A stretch of 60,100 nt of DNA from Pseudomonas veronii (GTDB lineage Bacteria > Pseudomonadota > Gammaproteobacteria > Pseudomonadales > Pseudomonadaceae). Each line of letters starts with the position of its first letter. Position 1 is the stretch's first letter. The position numbers were made by a program, and so were the translations under genes. Of this stretch, positions 16,608 through 25,402 are shown piece by piece. The DNA lies in the NCBI RefSeq assembly GCF_001439695.1, contig NZ_JYLL01000038.1, forward strand, positions 1 to 60,100. The letters are read 5' to 3'. The notes under the pieces were generated by a model. The model did no database searches. It worked only from the letters and a program-made list of their open reading frames with translations, and had not been told where the DNA came from.

Positions 16608-17957
16608 TTACAGCGCTTGCAGCCAAACCGTCACGCACAGGCCACGCTGCGCTTGGGTATCACTGAACGACAACTGCACCCGTGCGCCGCTGCGCTCGGC
16701 AATCGCCTTGACGATCGACAGACCCAGCCCGGAGCCGGCCTCGTCGGTGCCCAGGCTGCGGTAGAATGGGTCGAACACCCGCGCCTGTTCCTCTGTGGCA
16801 ATGCCGGGGCCGGAGTCCTTGATGTGCAGCAGTACTCCGCCTGGGGTCTGGGTCACCGAGAGGTCTATGCGCCCGCCCTCCGGGGTATAGCGAATGGCGT
16901 TGTCCACCAGGTTTTTCACCAGGGTGAACAGGTCCATCGCGTTGAAGGTCACGTGCACGTCCTGAGCGCCGTCCACGCCTATATCGAGTTGCTTGCGTTC
17001 GGCCAGCGGCAACAGGTCTTCAAGGACCTGGCGATACACAGCATGCACCGATAGGCGGGTGTGTTCTCGTTCCGAGGTTGACTGTGCTGCCGCCAGACAC
17101 AGCAGTTGGTCAATCAGCTGGCGCCCACGCGCGATGCCCCGGAACAGCGGCACAAAACGTTCGCGGCTCATGGGCGACATATCGGTGGCGGCCAGCCGGT
17201 CTGCCTGCAACGCCAAGGCCGTCATGGGTGAGCGCAACTCGTGGGCGGCATCGGCGACAAACCGCCGCTGGATGTCCATGGACTGTGCGACGCGCGCCAG
17301 CAGGCGATTGATCGCCACCACAAACGGGCGCACTTCGGTGGGCAGGTGCTGTTCCTCGATGGGATGCAATTCTTGCTCGGCGCGTTGGTCGATCTCGGCC
17401 GCCAGCACACCAATCGGGCGAAACAGCTTGCGCACCAGGTCGCCGACTACCAGTAACAGCACGGGGAAAAGAATCAGGAACGGCAACAAACTGCGCCAGG
17501 CGGCTTCACGGGCGTCCTTGTCGCGGGCGTCGGACTCCTGGGTCACGGCGATGCGCTCGCCACCGGTGGTGGTGTGCACCAGCACGCGAAAGGCTTCACC
17601 GGCCACCTGAACCGTGGACAAGCCATCCGCCAGGTTGACGGGAAAGGGCATCGGCAGAGCTTCATCGGTGGTTCCTGTGGCGTGCGGGCTGTCGCTCAGG
17701 CGCTGGATGATCACCCGGGTTTCTTCGTCGTCGCCGGCCAGCGCCGGGCCTTGTGGGTATTGCAGGGTCATCTGCTGGCGGTCGAACAGCATCGCCACCT
17801 GGCGCAAGGTGGCGTCCTGTTGTTCGTGAGTTTCTTCAAACGCCGAGACAAACGCAAACACGCTGGCCGCCAACGCCACCAGCAGGATCGCCAGGCACAG
17901 GGTCACCGACAGTCGCAGTTGCACCGACTCACTCAAACGCTTTTTGAAACCATCCAT
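16608..17957 (-). CDS. Sensor histidine kinase (QseC/PmrB-like)
   Basis: 449-residue inner-membrane kinase. Transmembrane segments lie near 15-37 and 160-178 with a periplasmic sensor between. Then come HAMP, the H-box FVADAAHELRSPMTALALQA, N-box LVKNLVDNAIRYTPEGG, G1 DSGPGIA and G2 GSGLGLSIV. All catalytic motifs are intact. It overlaps the response regulator gene by 25 bases and is the last gene of a four-gene operon with a COG4705 membrane protein and a lipoprotein. A terminator follows about 190 bases downstream. The signal sensed is unknown. Confidence 0.9.
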   Translation of the reverse strand: MDGFKKRLSESVQLRLSVTLCLAILLVALAASVFAFVSAFEETHEQQDATLRQVAMLFDRQQMTLQYPQGPALAGDDEETRVIIQRLSDSPHATGTTDEALPMPFPVNLADGLSTVQVAGEAFRVLVHTTTGGERIAVTQESDARDKDAREAAWRSLLPFLILFPVLLLVVGDLVRKLFRPIGVLAAEIDQRAEQELHPIEEQHLPTEVRPFVVAINRLLARVAQSMDIQRRFVADAAHELRSPMTALALQADRLAATDMSPMSRERFVPLFRGIARGRQLIDQLLCLAAAQSTSEREHTRLSVHAVYRQVLEDLLPLAERKQLDIGVDGAQDVHVTFNAMDLFTLVKNLVDNAIRYTPEGGRIDLSVTQTPGGVLLHIKDSGPGIATEEQARVFDPFYRSLGTDEAGSGLGLSIVKAIAERSGARVQLSFSDTQAQRGLCVTVWLQAL

Positions 17958-18598
17958 CCCATGCCCCTGACATTCTTGATCACGTGGGTGCCCAACTTGC
18001 GCCGCAAGGCGTGAATCAGGAACTCGATGGCGTTGCTCTCCACTTCATTACCCCAGCCATACAGGCGGTCTTCCAACTCACTGCGCGAAAGGATCGCCCC
18101 CGGGCGGATAAGCAACGCTTGCAGCAGGGCAAATTCGCGGCTGGACAACGCCACCTCGCGCTGTTCGTCGGTGTTCGCGTGTTTGCTCAGCAGGTCCAAG
18201 GTCACCACGCCATTGCCCAGCACCGACTGGGCGGCGCCACCCTTGCGGCGTAGCACGGCGCGAATGCGTGCCAGCAGTTCGGCGATGTCGAAGGGTTTGA
18301 GCAGGTAATCGTCGGCGCCACTGTCCAGGCCGCGCAGGCGGTCGTCGAGGTTGTCGCGGGCGGTGATGATCAGCAGGGGCACGGGGTTGTTGCGCGCGCG
18401 GATGCAGTCCAGCACGTCGAGGCCGTCCTTGCCGGGCAGGCCCAGATCAAGCAGCACCAGATCGTAGACGTGGGTGTCGAGGGCGGCCAGGCCCGTGAGG
18501 CCGTTTTTAACCCAGTCGGCGGCATAGCTCGCATCGCTGAGCGCGCTCTGGATGGCGTCGCCAATCATGGGGTCGTCTTCGACCAGTAGAATCCGCAT
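17933..18598 (-). CDS. OmpR-family response regulator
   Basis: 221 residues. The receiver domain has the acidic pair EDD near 8, the phosphoacceptor Asp in VLLDLGLPG, Thr in LLIITARD and Lys in YLLKPFD. The C-terminal winged helix ends LGTHVIKNVRGMGWMV. Start placed at MRILLVEDDP; the frame is open 20 codons further upstream. It overlaps the kinase gene. It is the likely partner of that kinase, and probably binds the two-repeat box upstream of the operon at 19928-19950. Confidence 0.9.
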   Translation of the reverse strand: MRILLVEDDPMIGDAIQSALSDASYAADWVKNGLTGLAALDTHVYDLVLLDLGLPGKDGLDVLDCIRARNNPVPLLIITARDNLDDRLRGLDSGADDYLLKPFDIAELLARIRAVLRRKGGAAQSVLGNGVVTLDLLSKHANTDEQREVALSSREFALLQALLIRPGAILSRSELEDRLYGWGNEVESNAIEFLIHALRRKLGTHVIKNVRGMGWMVSKSV

Positions 18599-18662
18599 CT
18601 TGCTCTCCAGCACCAACGCAAACGCGGCGAGGAAGTCGCCGCGTGTGTAGTGAAGCATGTTG

Positions 18663-19091
18663 TCAGCCTTTCATCGAATCGAAGCCCTTGAGCAGGTCGT
18701 CCATTGCGGCCTGGCAGTCGGCCTGGTTCGGGCTGGTATCACGCAATGCCGAGAGCGCGTGGTCGATGGCTTTATCTAGCACGTGCCAGTCACTGGCTGC
18801 ACGCGGTTTGATCCCGGCTTCGGCGCTGTCCCAGCTGCTTTCCAGGTCCTTTATGCGGGCTTTGGCGCCGGCCAGGTCGTGCTTGGAGACCAGGGCCGAC
18901 ACGTCTGCGGCAATGTTGCGGAACTCTGACAGGTCCCCTAGTTTCGAGGATTGGCGCTGGCTGCTGCTTGAGCCGGCACTGGTTGCGTCCTTAGGTTTAT
19001 CGGCAGGTTTCGAACAGCCAGTGACGATGCTCAGCAGGCCGATGGCGGAAAGAATCGCGACGTGGCGAATCATGTCTCTGAGGTTAAGCAT
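18663..19091 (-). CDS. Small putative lipoprotein
   Basis: 142 residues. A signal sequence ends in a lipobox-like SIVTGC at residue 25 or so, followed by a Ser/Lys-rich linker and a helical domain (ISALVSKHDLAGAKARIKDL-type pattern; ends LLKGFDSMKG). AAGGA lies seven bases before the ATG. It sits 16 bases after the COG4705 gene and 64 bases before the regulator, so it is co-transcribed. It could be a periplasmic accessory of the sensor kinase; no named family recognised. Confidence 0.75.
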   Translation of the reverse strand: MLNLRDMIRHVAILSAIGLLSIVTGCSKPADKPKDATSAGSSSSQRQSSKLGDLSEFRNIAADVSALVSKHDLAGAKARIKDLESSWDSAEAGIKPRAASDWHVLDKAIDHALSALRDTSPNQADCQAAMDDLLKGFDSMKG

Positions 19092-19107
19092 AGAGATGTC
19101 CTTGGGT

Positions 19108-19872
19108 TCAATGAGTAAGGGGTTTGCGGTTGCCGATGCTGAATTGAGCCACGGCCACCAGCAGAACGATGACGAACAGGAACAGCGCGCTGGTCCAGCT
19201 GGCGCCCATGCCCAGGCCACCATAAGTCTTGGCCTGGGTGAGCAGGTCGCCCAGCGAAGCACCGAAGGGGCGGGTGAGGATGTAGGCGACCCAGAAGGTC
19301 AGCACGCTGTTGACGCCCAGGCGCCAGGCCAGCAGGGCAACGCCGATCAGGCCTGCGAAAATCACGGCGCCGAAGGTGAAACCCAGGCCCAGTGCTTCGG
19401 TGGCCAGGTCGCCGGCGGCAGTGCCCAGGGCGAAGGTGCAGAGCACCGTGGTCCAATAGAACCATTCGCGCCGTGGGGTGACGATGTCGCGGATGGACAG
19501 GCTGCGCTCGGTGCGGTACCAGAGCATGAAATTGAGCGCGAGCAGCACCGAGAAAATCGCTGTGCTGGCATACAGGCTGACGTCGAGTTTATCGGTGAGG
19601 ATATCGGTGATCTGTGTGCCGACGATGCTCACCAGCACCACGGTCAGCCAGTAGATCCACGGCGTGTAGGCCTTGGTGCGCAGCTGTCCGAACAGCGCGA
19701 GCCCCAGCAGTGCGGCCATGCCGAGGCTGGTGGGGCCGGCGCCGAAGCCGGCATCCACGGCGAGGTAATCCGCTCCGGTTTCGCCCACGGTGGTGGACAG
19801 TATCTTGATCACCCAGAATGACAGTGTCACCTCGGGTACTTTGTTCAGCCAACGGGCTGCTGTGGCATTCAT
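19108..19872 (-). CDS. COG4705-family polytopic membrane protein
   Basis: 254 residues with about eight transmembrane segments and an internal repeat: motifs of the type TTVGETGADYLA, GTAAGDLATEALGLG and TRPFGASLGDLLT recur, each with a G..GD/AD pair. It begins NATAARWLNKVPEVTLSFW. It is the first gene of an operon with a lipoprotein and a two-component system. Two relatives are in the window: an intact one at 30214-30972 and a relic at 57182. The family has no settled function; membrane transport is an inference from the repeat architecture. Confidence 0.85.
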   Translation of the reverse strand: MNATAARWLNKVPEVTLSFWVIKILSTTVGETGADYLAVDAGFGAGPTSLGMAALLGLALFGQLRTKAYTPWIYWLTVVLVSIVGTQITDILTDKLDVSLYASTAIFSVLLALNFMLWYRTERSLSIRDIVTPRREWFYWTTVLCTFALGTAAGDLATEALGLGFTFGAVIFAGLIGVALLAWRLGVNSVLTFWVAYILTRPFGASLGDLLTQAKTYGGLGMGASWTSALFLFVIVLLVAVAQFSIGNRKPLTH

Positions 19873-19927
19873 CGGGATTACCTCTCCTTGACCGCGCGGC
19901 GGTTGGCGCAAGGGAGAATGTACGGCA

Positions 19928-19950
19928 CGAGACTTAGCTGAGACTGAGGG
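19928..19950 (-). promoter_or_regulatory. Two-repeat box upstream of the COG4705-regulator operon
   Basis: Read on the minus strand it contains AGTCTC twice, 11 bases start to start (CAGTCTCAGCTAAGTCTC), ending 55 bases before the COG4705 start. Direct hexamers at this spacing are typical of OmpR-class regulator sites. A nearly identical box lies before the COG4705 relic at 57098-57120. Autoregulation by the operon's own regulator is inferred. Confidence 0.6.
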
Positions 19951-19959
19951 CCGGGTTTT

Positions 19960-20988
19960 TTATCCAAACAGCACGTGGGCGGTGCCCGTGGTCGACAGGT
20001 GCACCGCGCTGCCGGCCAGTGGCGCCAGCAGGCCGGCGCTGCGCACCAGGATCGTATGGCTCGGGTCAGCGTGCAACGCCACGGTCAGCGTGCAGGTGTT
20101 GCCGCCGAACTCGCGCTCGGTCACCACGCCAGGGCAACCGGTGGCACTGAGGTGCACCTGCTCAGGGCGCAGCATGATCCGCGCCGTGTCGTGGCTCAGC
20201 GGGCTGTTGGTCTGGATCCGCCCCAGGTCGCAGTCGGCCCAGCCGGCCTGGATACGCGCGGGCAGCACCACCGCATCTCCGAGAAATAGCGCGGTCTGCT
20301 CATCGGCCGGGTACTGGTACATCTCCATAGGGGGGCCCGACTGCACCAGGCGGCCCTGGCGCATCACCGCCAATTGGTCGGCAAACGACAGTGCTTCCGC
20401 CTGATCATGGGTCACCAGAACAGTGGTGATGCCGGCATCGCTCAGCAGCCGCGCAACCATCTTGCGCATCGCCGAGCGCAGGCCGGTGTCCAGCGCGGAA
20501 AACGGCTCATCCAGCAACATCAGCCTTGGCTGCTGGGCCAAGGCCCGGGCGAGTGCCACCCGTTGTTGCTGGCCGCCAGACAGTTCATGGGGCCAGCGCC
20601 GCGCCATATTGGCGTCGAGGGCCACGCTGTCCATCAGCTCGGCGATACGGCTGTGGTGCGCCTCGCCCTTGGCCGTCAGGCCAAAGCCGATGTTGTCGGC
20701 CACCGTCATGTGCGGGAACAGTGCGCCATCCTGCGGCACATAGCCGATCTGGCGCTGATGGGCCGGCACGGCGTGGGTGGTGTCCACCAGGACCTGGCCG
20801 TTGAGTGTGAGGCTGCCGCTGTCGGGGAATTCAAACCCGGCGATCATGCGCAACAAGGTGGTCTTGCCGGAGCCGGAGGGCCCGACGATCACCGTGCGCC
20901 CGCCGGTGGGCACCGACAGGCTGACGTCGGCCAAGGCGCGCTGGCTGCCGAAGGATTTGCAGAGGGCGTGGAGTTCAAGGGCGTTCAT
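19960..20988 (-). CDS. fbpC: Iron(III) ABC transporter ATP-binding protein (FbpC type)
   Basis: 342-residue ATPase. Walker A is GPSGSGKTT near 37, the signature is LSGGQQQRVALARAL, Walker B is LMLLDEPFSALD, and the H-loop is VLVTHDQ. A C-terminal regulatory domain follows (about 235-342). The start at 20988 overlaps the permease stop by four bases, although the frame is open far upstream. With fbpA and fbpB it forms an importer for ferric iron. The operon is GC-rich and well preserved, like core chromosome. Confidence 0.88.
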   Translation of the reverse strand: MNALELHALCKSFGSQRALADVSLSVPTGGRTVIVGPSGSGKTTLLRMIAGFEFPDSGSLTLNGQVLVDTTHAVPAHQRQIGYVPQDGALFPHMTVADNIGFGLTAKGEAHHSRIAELMDSVALDANMARRWPHELSGGQQQRVALARALAQQPRLMLLDEPFSALDTGLRSAMRKMVARLLSDAGITTVLVTHDQAEALSFADQLAVMRQGRLVQSGPPMEMYQYPADEQTALFLGDAVVLPARIQAGWADCDLGRIQTNSPLSHDTARIMLRPEQVHLSATGCPGVVTEREFGGNTCTLTVALHADPSHTILVRSAGLLAPLAGSAVHLSTTGTAHVLFG

Positions 20989-22574
20989 CGGCCTGCCGTG
21001 CGTTTGGATTGGTGGTAGAGGAGGCCGGTCAACGGCAGTGACATCAGGATCAGGATTAGCGCGTAAGGCGCGGCGGCAGCGTAGTCTATCTCGCTGGTCA
21101 TCGCCCAGAAGCCGGTGGCCAGGGTGCGCGTGCCATTGGGTGCGAGCAGCAAGGTGGCAGTCAGTTCGTTGGCGATAGCCAGGAACACCAGCGCCGCCCC
21201 GGCAGCCGCGGCGGGTGCGGCCAGGCGCAGGGTGATCTGCCACAGGGCTCGGCCCGGCGAGCGGCCGAGGCTGCGGGCCATGTTTTCCAGCTCCACCGGC
21301 GCCTGGGCGATGCCTGCGCGCAGGCTCACTAGGGCCCGTGGCAGGAAAATCAACAGGTAGGCGAGCAGCACGGTAATAGTGGTTTGGTAGATTGGCCGGG
21401 CGAAGTGGATGGTCACCGTGACCAAGGCCAGCGCCACCACGATGCCCGGCAACGAACTGGTGATGTAGTTGCAACCCTCCAGAATGCGCCGCAAGCGCCC
21501 CGGCGCACGGATCGACAGCCACGCAATCGGCACTGCCGCGCAGGTGGTCAACACCGCGCCGGCCACCCCCAGCAATAGGGTTTGCTCCAGCGCCGGCAGC
21601 AATTCGTTGAAGCGCCAGACCTCGCGGCCGCCAGCGATCAACCATTGGCTCAGGGTCACCAGCGGAACGCCAAGGGCCAGCGCGCAGGTGAGGCTTTGCA
21701 GGCCCAGGGCGAGCGGGATGGTGCGCGGGCTCAGGCGCACGATGCGCTGCTCGCGGGCGCTGCCGGAGCCGACCCGCGCATAGCGGGCGTGGCCGCGTGC
21801 GGCGGACTCAGCGGTGAGCATCGCCAGGCAACACAGCGCCAGCACCGCCGCAAGCATATTGGCGGCAGGGCCGTTAAAGGTGGATTTGAACTGATCGAAA
21901 ATCGCGGTGGTGAACGTATCGAAACGAATCATCGCGTACAAGCCGTATTCGGCGAGTAAATGCAGGCCCACCAGCAGTGCGCCGCCGCAGATCGCCAGGC
22001 GCAACTGCGGCAGCACCACGCGAAAAAAAACCGCCCACGGCTTGAGGCCCAGGGACTCGGCTACGTCTTCAATCGCAGGGTCGAGCCGACGCAAGGTCGC
22101 CGCCACCGGCATGTACAGAAACGGGAAATAGGCAATCACCGACACCAGTACGCCGGCCGGCAAGCCGTGCATCGAAGGCACCAGGCTCACCCACGCGTAA
22201 CTATGCACAAATGCCGGCACCGCCAGCGGCGCGACTGCCAACAGCGACCACAGCCGCCGCCCCGGCAGGTCGGTACGCTCGGTCAGCCACGCCAGCGCAG
22301 TGCCCAGCAGGATGCACAGTGGCAGGGTGATCACCACCAGCAGAACGGTGTTGACCAACAGTTCACCCACACGCGCGCGCCACACCAACGCTTCGATCTG
22401 CGCCCAGCCGATTTGCCAGGACACGCCGATCACAAACGCAATCGGCAGCAGTGCCAGCAGCGACACCAGCACCGACAAACTCGTAACCCACCTGCCCTCA
22501 CGGCCTTTGAACAGGCCGTGAACGCGGCGTTGCGCGGGCGCCGTCAGCGCTTGGGCCGCAGCCTCAGGCAACAA
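20985..22574 (-). CDS. fbpB: Iron(III) ABC transporter permease (FbpB type)
   Basis: 529-residue permease with two fused membrane domains of about six helices each, as in FbpB/SfuB. EAA-type loops appear as EDVAESLGLKPWAVFFRVVL and ELENMARSLGRSPGRALWQI. The start is TTG immediately after the fbpA stop; no ATG is nearby, so coupling with fbpA is likely. It overlaps fbpC by four bases. Confidence 0.88.
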   Translation of the reverse strand: MLPEAAAQALTAPAQRRVHGLFKGREGRWVTSLSVLVSLLALLPIAFVIGVSWQIGWAQIEALVWRARVGELLVNTVLLVVITLPLCILLGTALAWLTERTDLPGRRLWSLLAVAPLAVPAFVHSYAWVSLVPSMHGLPAGVLVSVIAYFPFLYMPVAATLRRLDPAIEDVAESLGLKPWAVFFRVVLPQLRLAICGGALLVGLHLLAEYGLYAMIRFDTFTTAIFDQFKSTFNGPAANMLAAVLALCCLAMLTAESAARGHARYARVGSGSAREQRIVRLSPRTIPLALGLQSLTCALALGVPLVTLSQWLIAGGREVWRFNELLPALEQTLLLGVAGAVLTTCAAVPIAWLSIRAPGRLRRILEGCNYITSSLPGIVVALALVTVTIHFARPIYQTTITVLLAYLLIFLPRALVSLRAGIAQAPVELENMARSLGRSPGRALWQITLRLAAPAAAAGAALVFLAIANELTATLLLAPNGTRTLATGFWAMTSEIDYAAAAPYALILILMSLPLTGLLYHQSKRTAGR

Positions 22575-23588
22575 TCAGAGCAGCCCGGCCTGGGTCATCA
22601 ACTCCACCGCTTTTTTGCTGTTGAGCTTGGAGGCGTCGACTTTCGGCGCGTCCAGCTGTGCCAGCGGGGTCAGCTTGGGGTTGGATTGCGCGCCCTGGCC
22701 CACGGCGTATTCGAACGAATTGCCGTCCTTGAGGATGGCCTGGCCGTCTTTGCCGGTGATCCATTTCAAGAACGCCTGGGCTTCTTCTTTATGTTTGCTG
22801 GAAGCCAATACCCCGGCGCCGGAGATGCTCACAAACGCGCCAGGGTCCTGGTGCTTGAAATAGTGCAGTTGGGTGTTCTTGCTGTTTTCGCCGGTCTTGG
22901 ACTGGTCGACGAAGCTGTAGTAGTGATAGATCACGCCGCTGTCGACTTGGCCGGCGTTGACGGCCTTGAGAACGGCGCTGTTGCCACGGTAGATGGTCGC
23001 ATTGGCTTTCATCGCCTTGAGCCAGTCGAGGGTGGCGGCTTCACCCTTGAGTTCCAGCACCGCGGCGACGATGGCCTGGAAGTCGGCACCGGCCGGTGAG
23101 GCGGCCCAGCGGCCTTTCCAGTTGGCCGAGGCCAGGTCCATCAGGGATTTCGGCAGGTCGGCCTCTTTGAGTTTGGACGGGTTGTACACAAACACCGTGG
23201 AGCGTGCGGCAATGCCCAGCCACTTGCCTTGGGTCGGGCGGTAGGCGGCGTCCACCTGTTGCAGGGTGGCCGGCGCGACCGGCGCGAACAGCCCGGCATT
23301 GTCTACCAGCACCATGGCCGGGGAGTTTTCGGTGAGGAACACATCGGCCGGGGAGGCGGCGCCTTCCTGCACGATCTGGTTGCCCATCTCGGTGTCGTCG
23401 CCGTTACGGATGGTGACTGGAATCCCGGTTTCCTGGGTGAAGCCCTCAACCCAAGCCTTGGTCAGACTTTCGTGCTGGGCGTTGTACACCACGATGCCGG
23501 CCGTGTCGGCGGCATACACCTGCCCGGCGCCGAACAATGCGGTGGCGATAAGGGCTTTAGTGAGGAAAGATGGTAGACGGGAAGCCAT
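22575..23588 (-). CDS. fbpA: Iron(III)-binding periplasmic protein (FbpA type)
   Basis: 337-residue extracellular solute-binding protein. The start at 23588 gives a proper signal peptide (MASRLPSFLTKALIATALFG, cleavage after VYA); a longer frame begins 28 codons upstream but lacks this. The mature protein begins with IVVYNAQHESL and carries the paired tyrosines that bind Fe(III) in this family (IYHYYSF, near 222). It is the first gene of fbpABC. Regulation by Fur is expected but I could not identify a convincing Fur box. Confidence 0.88.
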   Translation of the reverse strand: MASRLPSFLTKALIATALFGAGQVYAADTAGIVVYNAQHESLTKAWVEGFTQETGIPVTIRNGDDTEMGNQIVQEGAASPADVFLTENSPAMVLVDNAGLFAPVAPATLQQVDAAYRPTQGKWLGIAARSTVFVYNPSKLKEADLPKSLMDLASANWKGRWAASPAGADFQAIVAAVLELKGEAATLDWLKAMKANATIYRGNSAVLKAVNAGQVDSGVIYHYYSFVDQSKTGENSKNTQLHYFKHQDPGAFVSISGAGVLASSKHKEEAQAFLKWITGKDGQAILKDGNSFEYAVGQGAQSNPKLTPLAQLDAPKVDASKLNSKKAVELMTQAGLL

Positions 23589-23915
23589 ACGTTGAATGCT
23601 CCGTTTTTTTATGGATACACGGGAAGCCCGTGGGTTGTCGATTGAGACTGGATCAATAGGAATCATTTGCATGTTGAAGCGCGGCGAATGTAGAGCCGTG
23701 AAAGAGAAAAAAATGTCAAATAAACGGTTAACAAATGTAATTAGCCTTATCAGGCGACGCTGTTAGAACTATGGGAGGAAGCTGTTCTGTCTGCGCTTAT
23801 TCTCTTGGCTGTAGGCAACTTCCCAAATGTAATTCAAACCCTCCGAGCTGGTGTCTGAGGCGTATTCGCTTGCATATATTCCGAAGCCATCTTCATTGCA
23901 TTCAGGGATGCGAGG
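23589..23915. other. Upstream region of fbpA and unassigned sequence
   Basis: Contains a TTGACA-like element on the minus strand near 23713-23718 that could belong to the fbpA promoter, though the -10 spacing is poor. Between about 23760 and 23915 I see nothing I can name. Confidence 0.4.
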
Positions 23916-24290
23916 CATGGCGCAGGGCTATATCAACGACCGCACGACCGACTACCACAGCTTGAAATCCCGCTTGATGGACCCTGGCATCAGCCTGTAA
24001 CGTTCTGACCATTTTGATGTGTTGATCCGCCACCTGCGCCGTGAGCTGGTGAGGTCCAGACAGCTGGTGATTGTGCCCTACAACCTGAGCTATTCGCTGG
24101 AAGAAGCCTGGTTGGTGCGCCATGCCGAAGCGATTCGCCGGAGCTGGATAAACGCCGCTGGCACCCAGGTGTCAACGACTATGACCTACTGCAAAGCCTG
24201 CTGGGGTGCAACTCGCTAGGCATCGGCAGCGCGCGTCCACTTCTCCTCCTTACCTCCAAGGGCATCGGTGAGAGCTGTCGGGGTTGGGTA
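23916..24290 (+). pseudogene. Frameshifted relic of an unrecognised gene
   Basis: Protein-like sequence runs from MAQGYINDRTTDYHSLKSRL through a stop near 23998, then resumes in frame as HFDVLIRHLRRELVRSRQLV. Near 24150 the frame shifts, and the coding pattern continues in the next frame as RRWHPGVNDYDLLQSLLGCN then SLGIGSARPLLLLTSKGIG. At least one stop and one frameshift are needed to read it as one gene. I do not recognise the family. Confidence 0.45.
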
Positions 24291-24337
24291 GGGTGTCTTG
24301 GCTACCTACGTGACGCTTTTTCTTACAGAGATATTTC

Positions 24338-24571
24338 TTGGCTACCGTTGATCGTATTAACTTCAGTCCGCATGACCCTTCTATTAAATACCGCCTGATT
24401 ACCTACTCGTCGAATAGCCCCCGCGTAGTAATCGAAGGGCTACCACAAATCTTCTGGGTAGATGGCTTGCCCAGAAGAGAGGCCAACTTCTGGCTATGGA
24501 GAGTGTCACCAATGGTGAAGCACAGCCTCTTTTTATATGCGCTGAGCTTATGTAAAGGCGAAGTTAGATAG
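24338..24571 (+). pseudogene. N-terminal relic of a tyrosine recombinase (integrase)
   Basis: About 77 codons beginning ATVDRINFSPHDPSIKYRLI and including IFWVDGLPRREANFWL. I associate this with the N-terminus of a Pseudomonas site-specific tyrosine integrase, recognised from memory. The frame then degenerates, and no catalytic domain with the R..HxxR..Y set follows. It marks the edge of an old integrative element. No ATG is present; TTG opens the frame. Confidence 0.5.
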
Positions 24572-24616
24572 CGGAATTTTTCTGAGGTTGAGCGAATACA
24601 GATCCGTTGCCGCCTT

Positions 24617-25402
24617 TTAACGTTTTAAACCCTGTGTAATCTGGTTATACATCCTGACTCTTCTGTGGTTTCTGGTGTAGCCGCCTAGTGAGGAAATCGT
24701 TCCACTTTGAATATGGTCTAGATAGCGAAACATTTTCCGAGGCGATATAAATCTAATTTTATAATCCAACTCGGTCATCCTGTCCTGAAGCTCATAGCCT
24801 GGATTGCGTTCATCCATTTGAAAATGCAAGCCGTGCTTTTTGATCAATCTTACATCCCACAGGGTGCAAAAGCTTTTTAGGTGTTTTTCTATATATGGTT
24901 TCGGTTCCCTCGATTTTATTCCAAGCGCTTTAAGACTACGCCTGGTGTAATGTTTAAAAAATCGTGATGATATTCTCCAGGCCGAGCGAAAAAAGCCTCT
25001 ATTCAGCTGCTCCAAGCATCCAACGGCTGCTACGTCTTGTTGTTCGGCGCATTGCGCGAGCATCATGTTAAAAACTTCAAGGTCATAAATGAAAGTGTCG
25101 GTATGCAAAAGAAATACATATTCCGTTTCCACGAAACCTAAAGCGAGATCAAGAGCTCGGCCATGAGCAATATTTCCAGCCTCAGGATGCTCTGGTTTTC
25201 GCTCAATCAAGTTGATCCAACTTAAAGTTCGAAGATACTCTGTGCTTGAATCTCTGGAGTCGTTGTCCACCACATAAACAGAAATACCTTTTTCTTTCAC
25301 GGTATCTTGCAGGAGCTGGAGGCATTTCTTGGTCAGCTCAAGCGACTTGTAGTTAACCAAAGCGATGCTGTAGATTGCCTTTTCTGGGTGGTGATCTTTC
25401 AT
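24617..25402 (-). CDS. Family 2 glycosyltransferase
   Basis: 261 residues of GT-A fold. It starts with the nucleotide-sugar-binding strand YSIALVNYKSLELTKKCLQL, has VYVVDNDSRDSS near 38-49, and the metal-binding DXD-like LLHTDTF near 98. The start is ATG 25402; TTG two codons earlier is possible. It is AT-rich compared with fbpABC and stands alone between relics. This suggests a surface polysaccharide or O-antigen gene acquired by transfer. The acceptor and sugar are unknown. Confidence 0.75.
   Translation of the reverse strand: MKDHHPEKAIYSIALVNYKSLELTKKCLQLLQDTVKEKGISVYVVDNDSRDSSTEYLRTLSWINLIERKPEHPEAGNIAHGRALDLALGFVETEYVFLLHTDTFIYDLEVFNMMLAQCAEQQDVAAVGCLEQLNRGFFRSAWRISSRFFKHYTRRSLKALGIKSREPKPYIEKHLKSFCTLWDVRLIKKHGLHFQMDERNPGYELQDRMTELDYKIRFISPRKMFRYLDHIQSGTISSLGGYTRNHRRVRMYNQITQGLKR

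Noticed and set aside
18643..19821. Long plus-strand open frame (392 codons) over the lipoprotein and COG4705 genes
   Set aside because: Antisense shadow; no domain, no ribosome site, and both minus-strand genes have clear features.
21960..23099. Long plus-strand open frame (379 codons) across fbpB and fbpA
   Set aside because: Antisense to well-supported transporter genes, with Gln/Arg-rich low-complexity content typical of the reverse strand of GC-rich genes.
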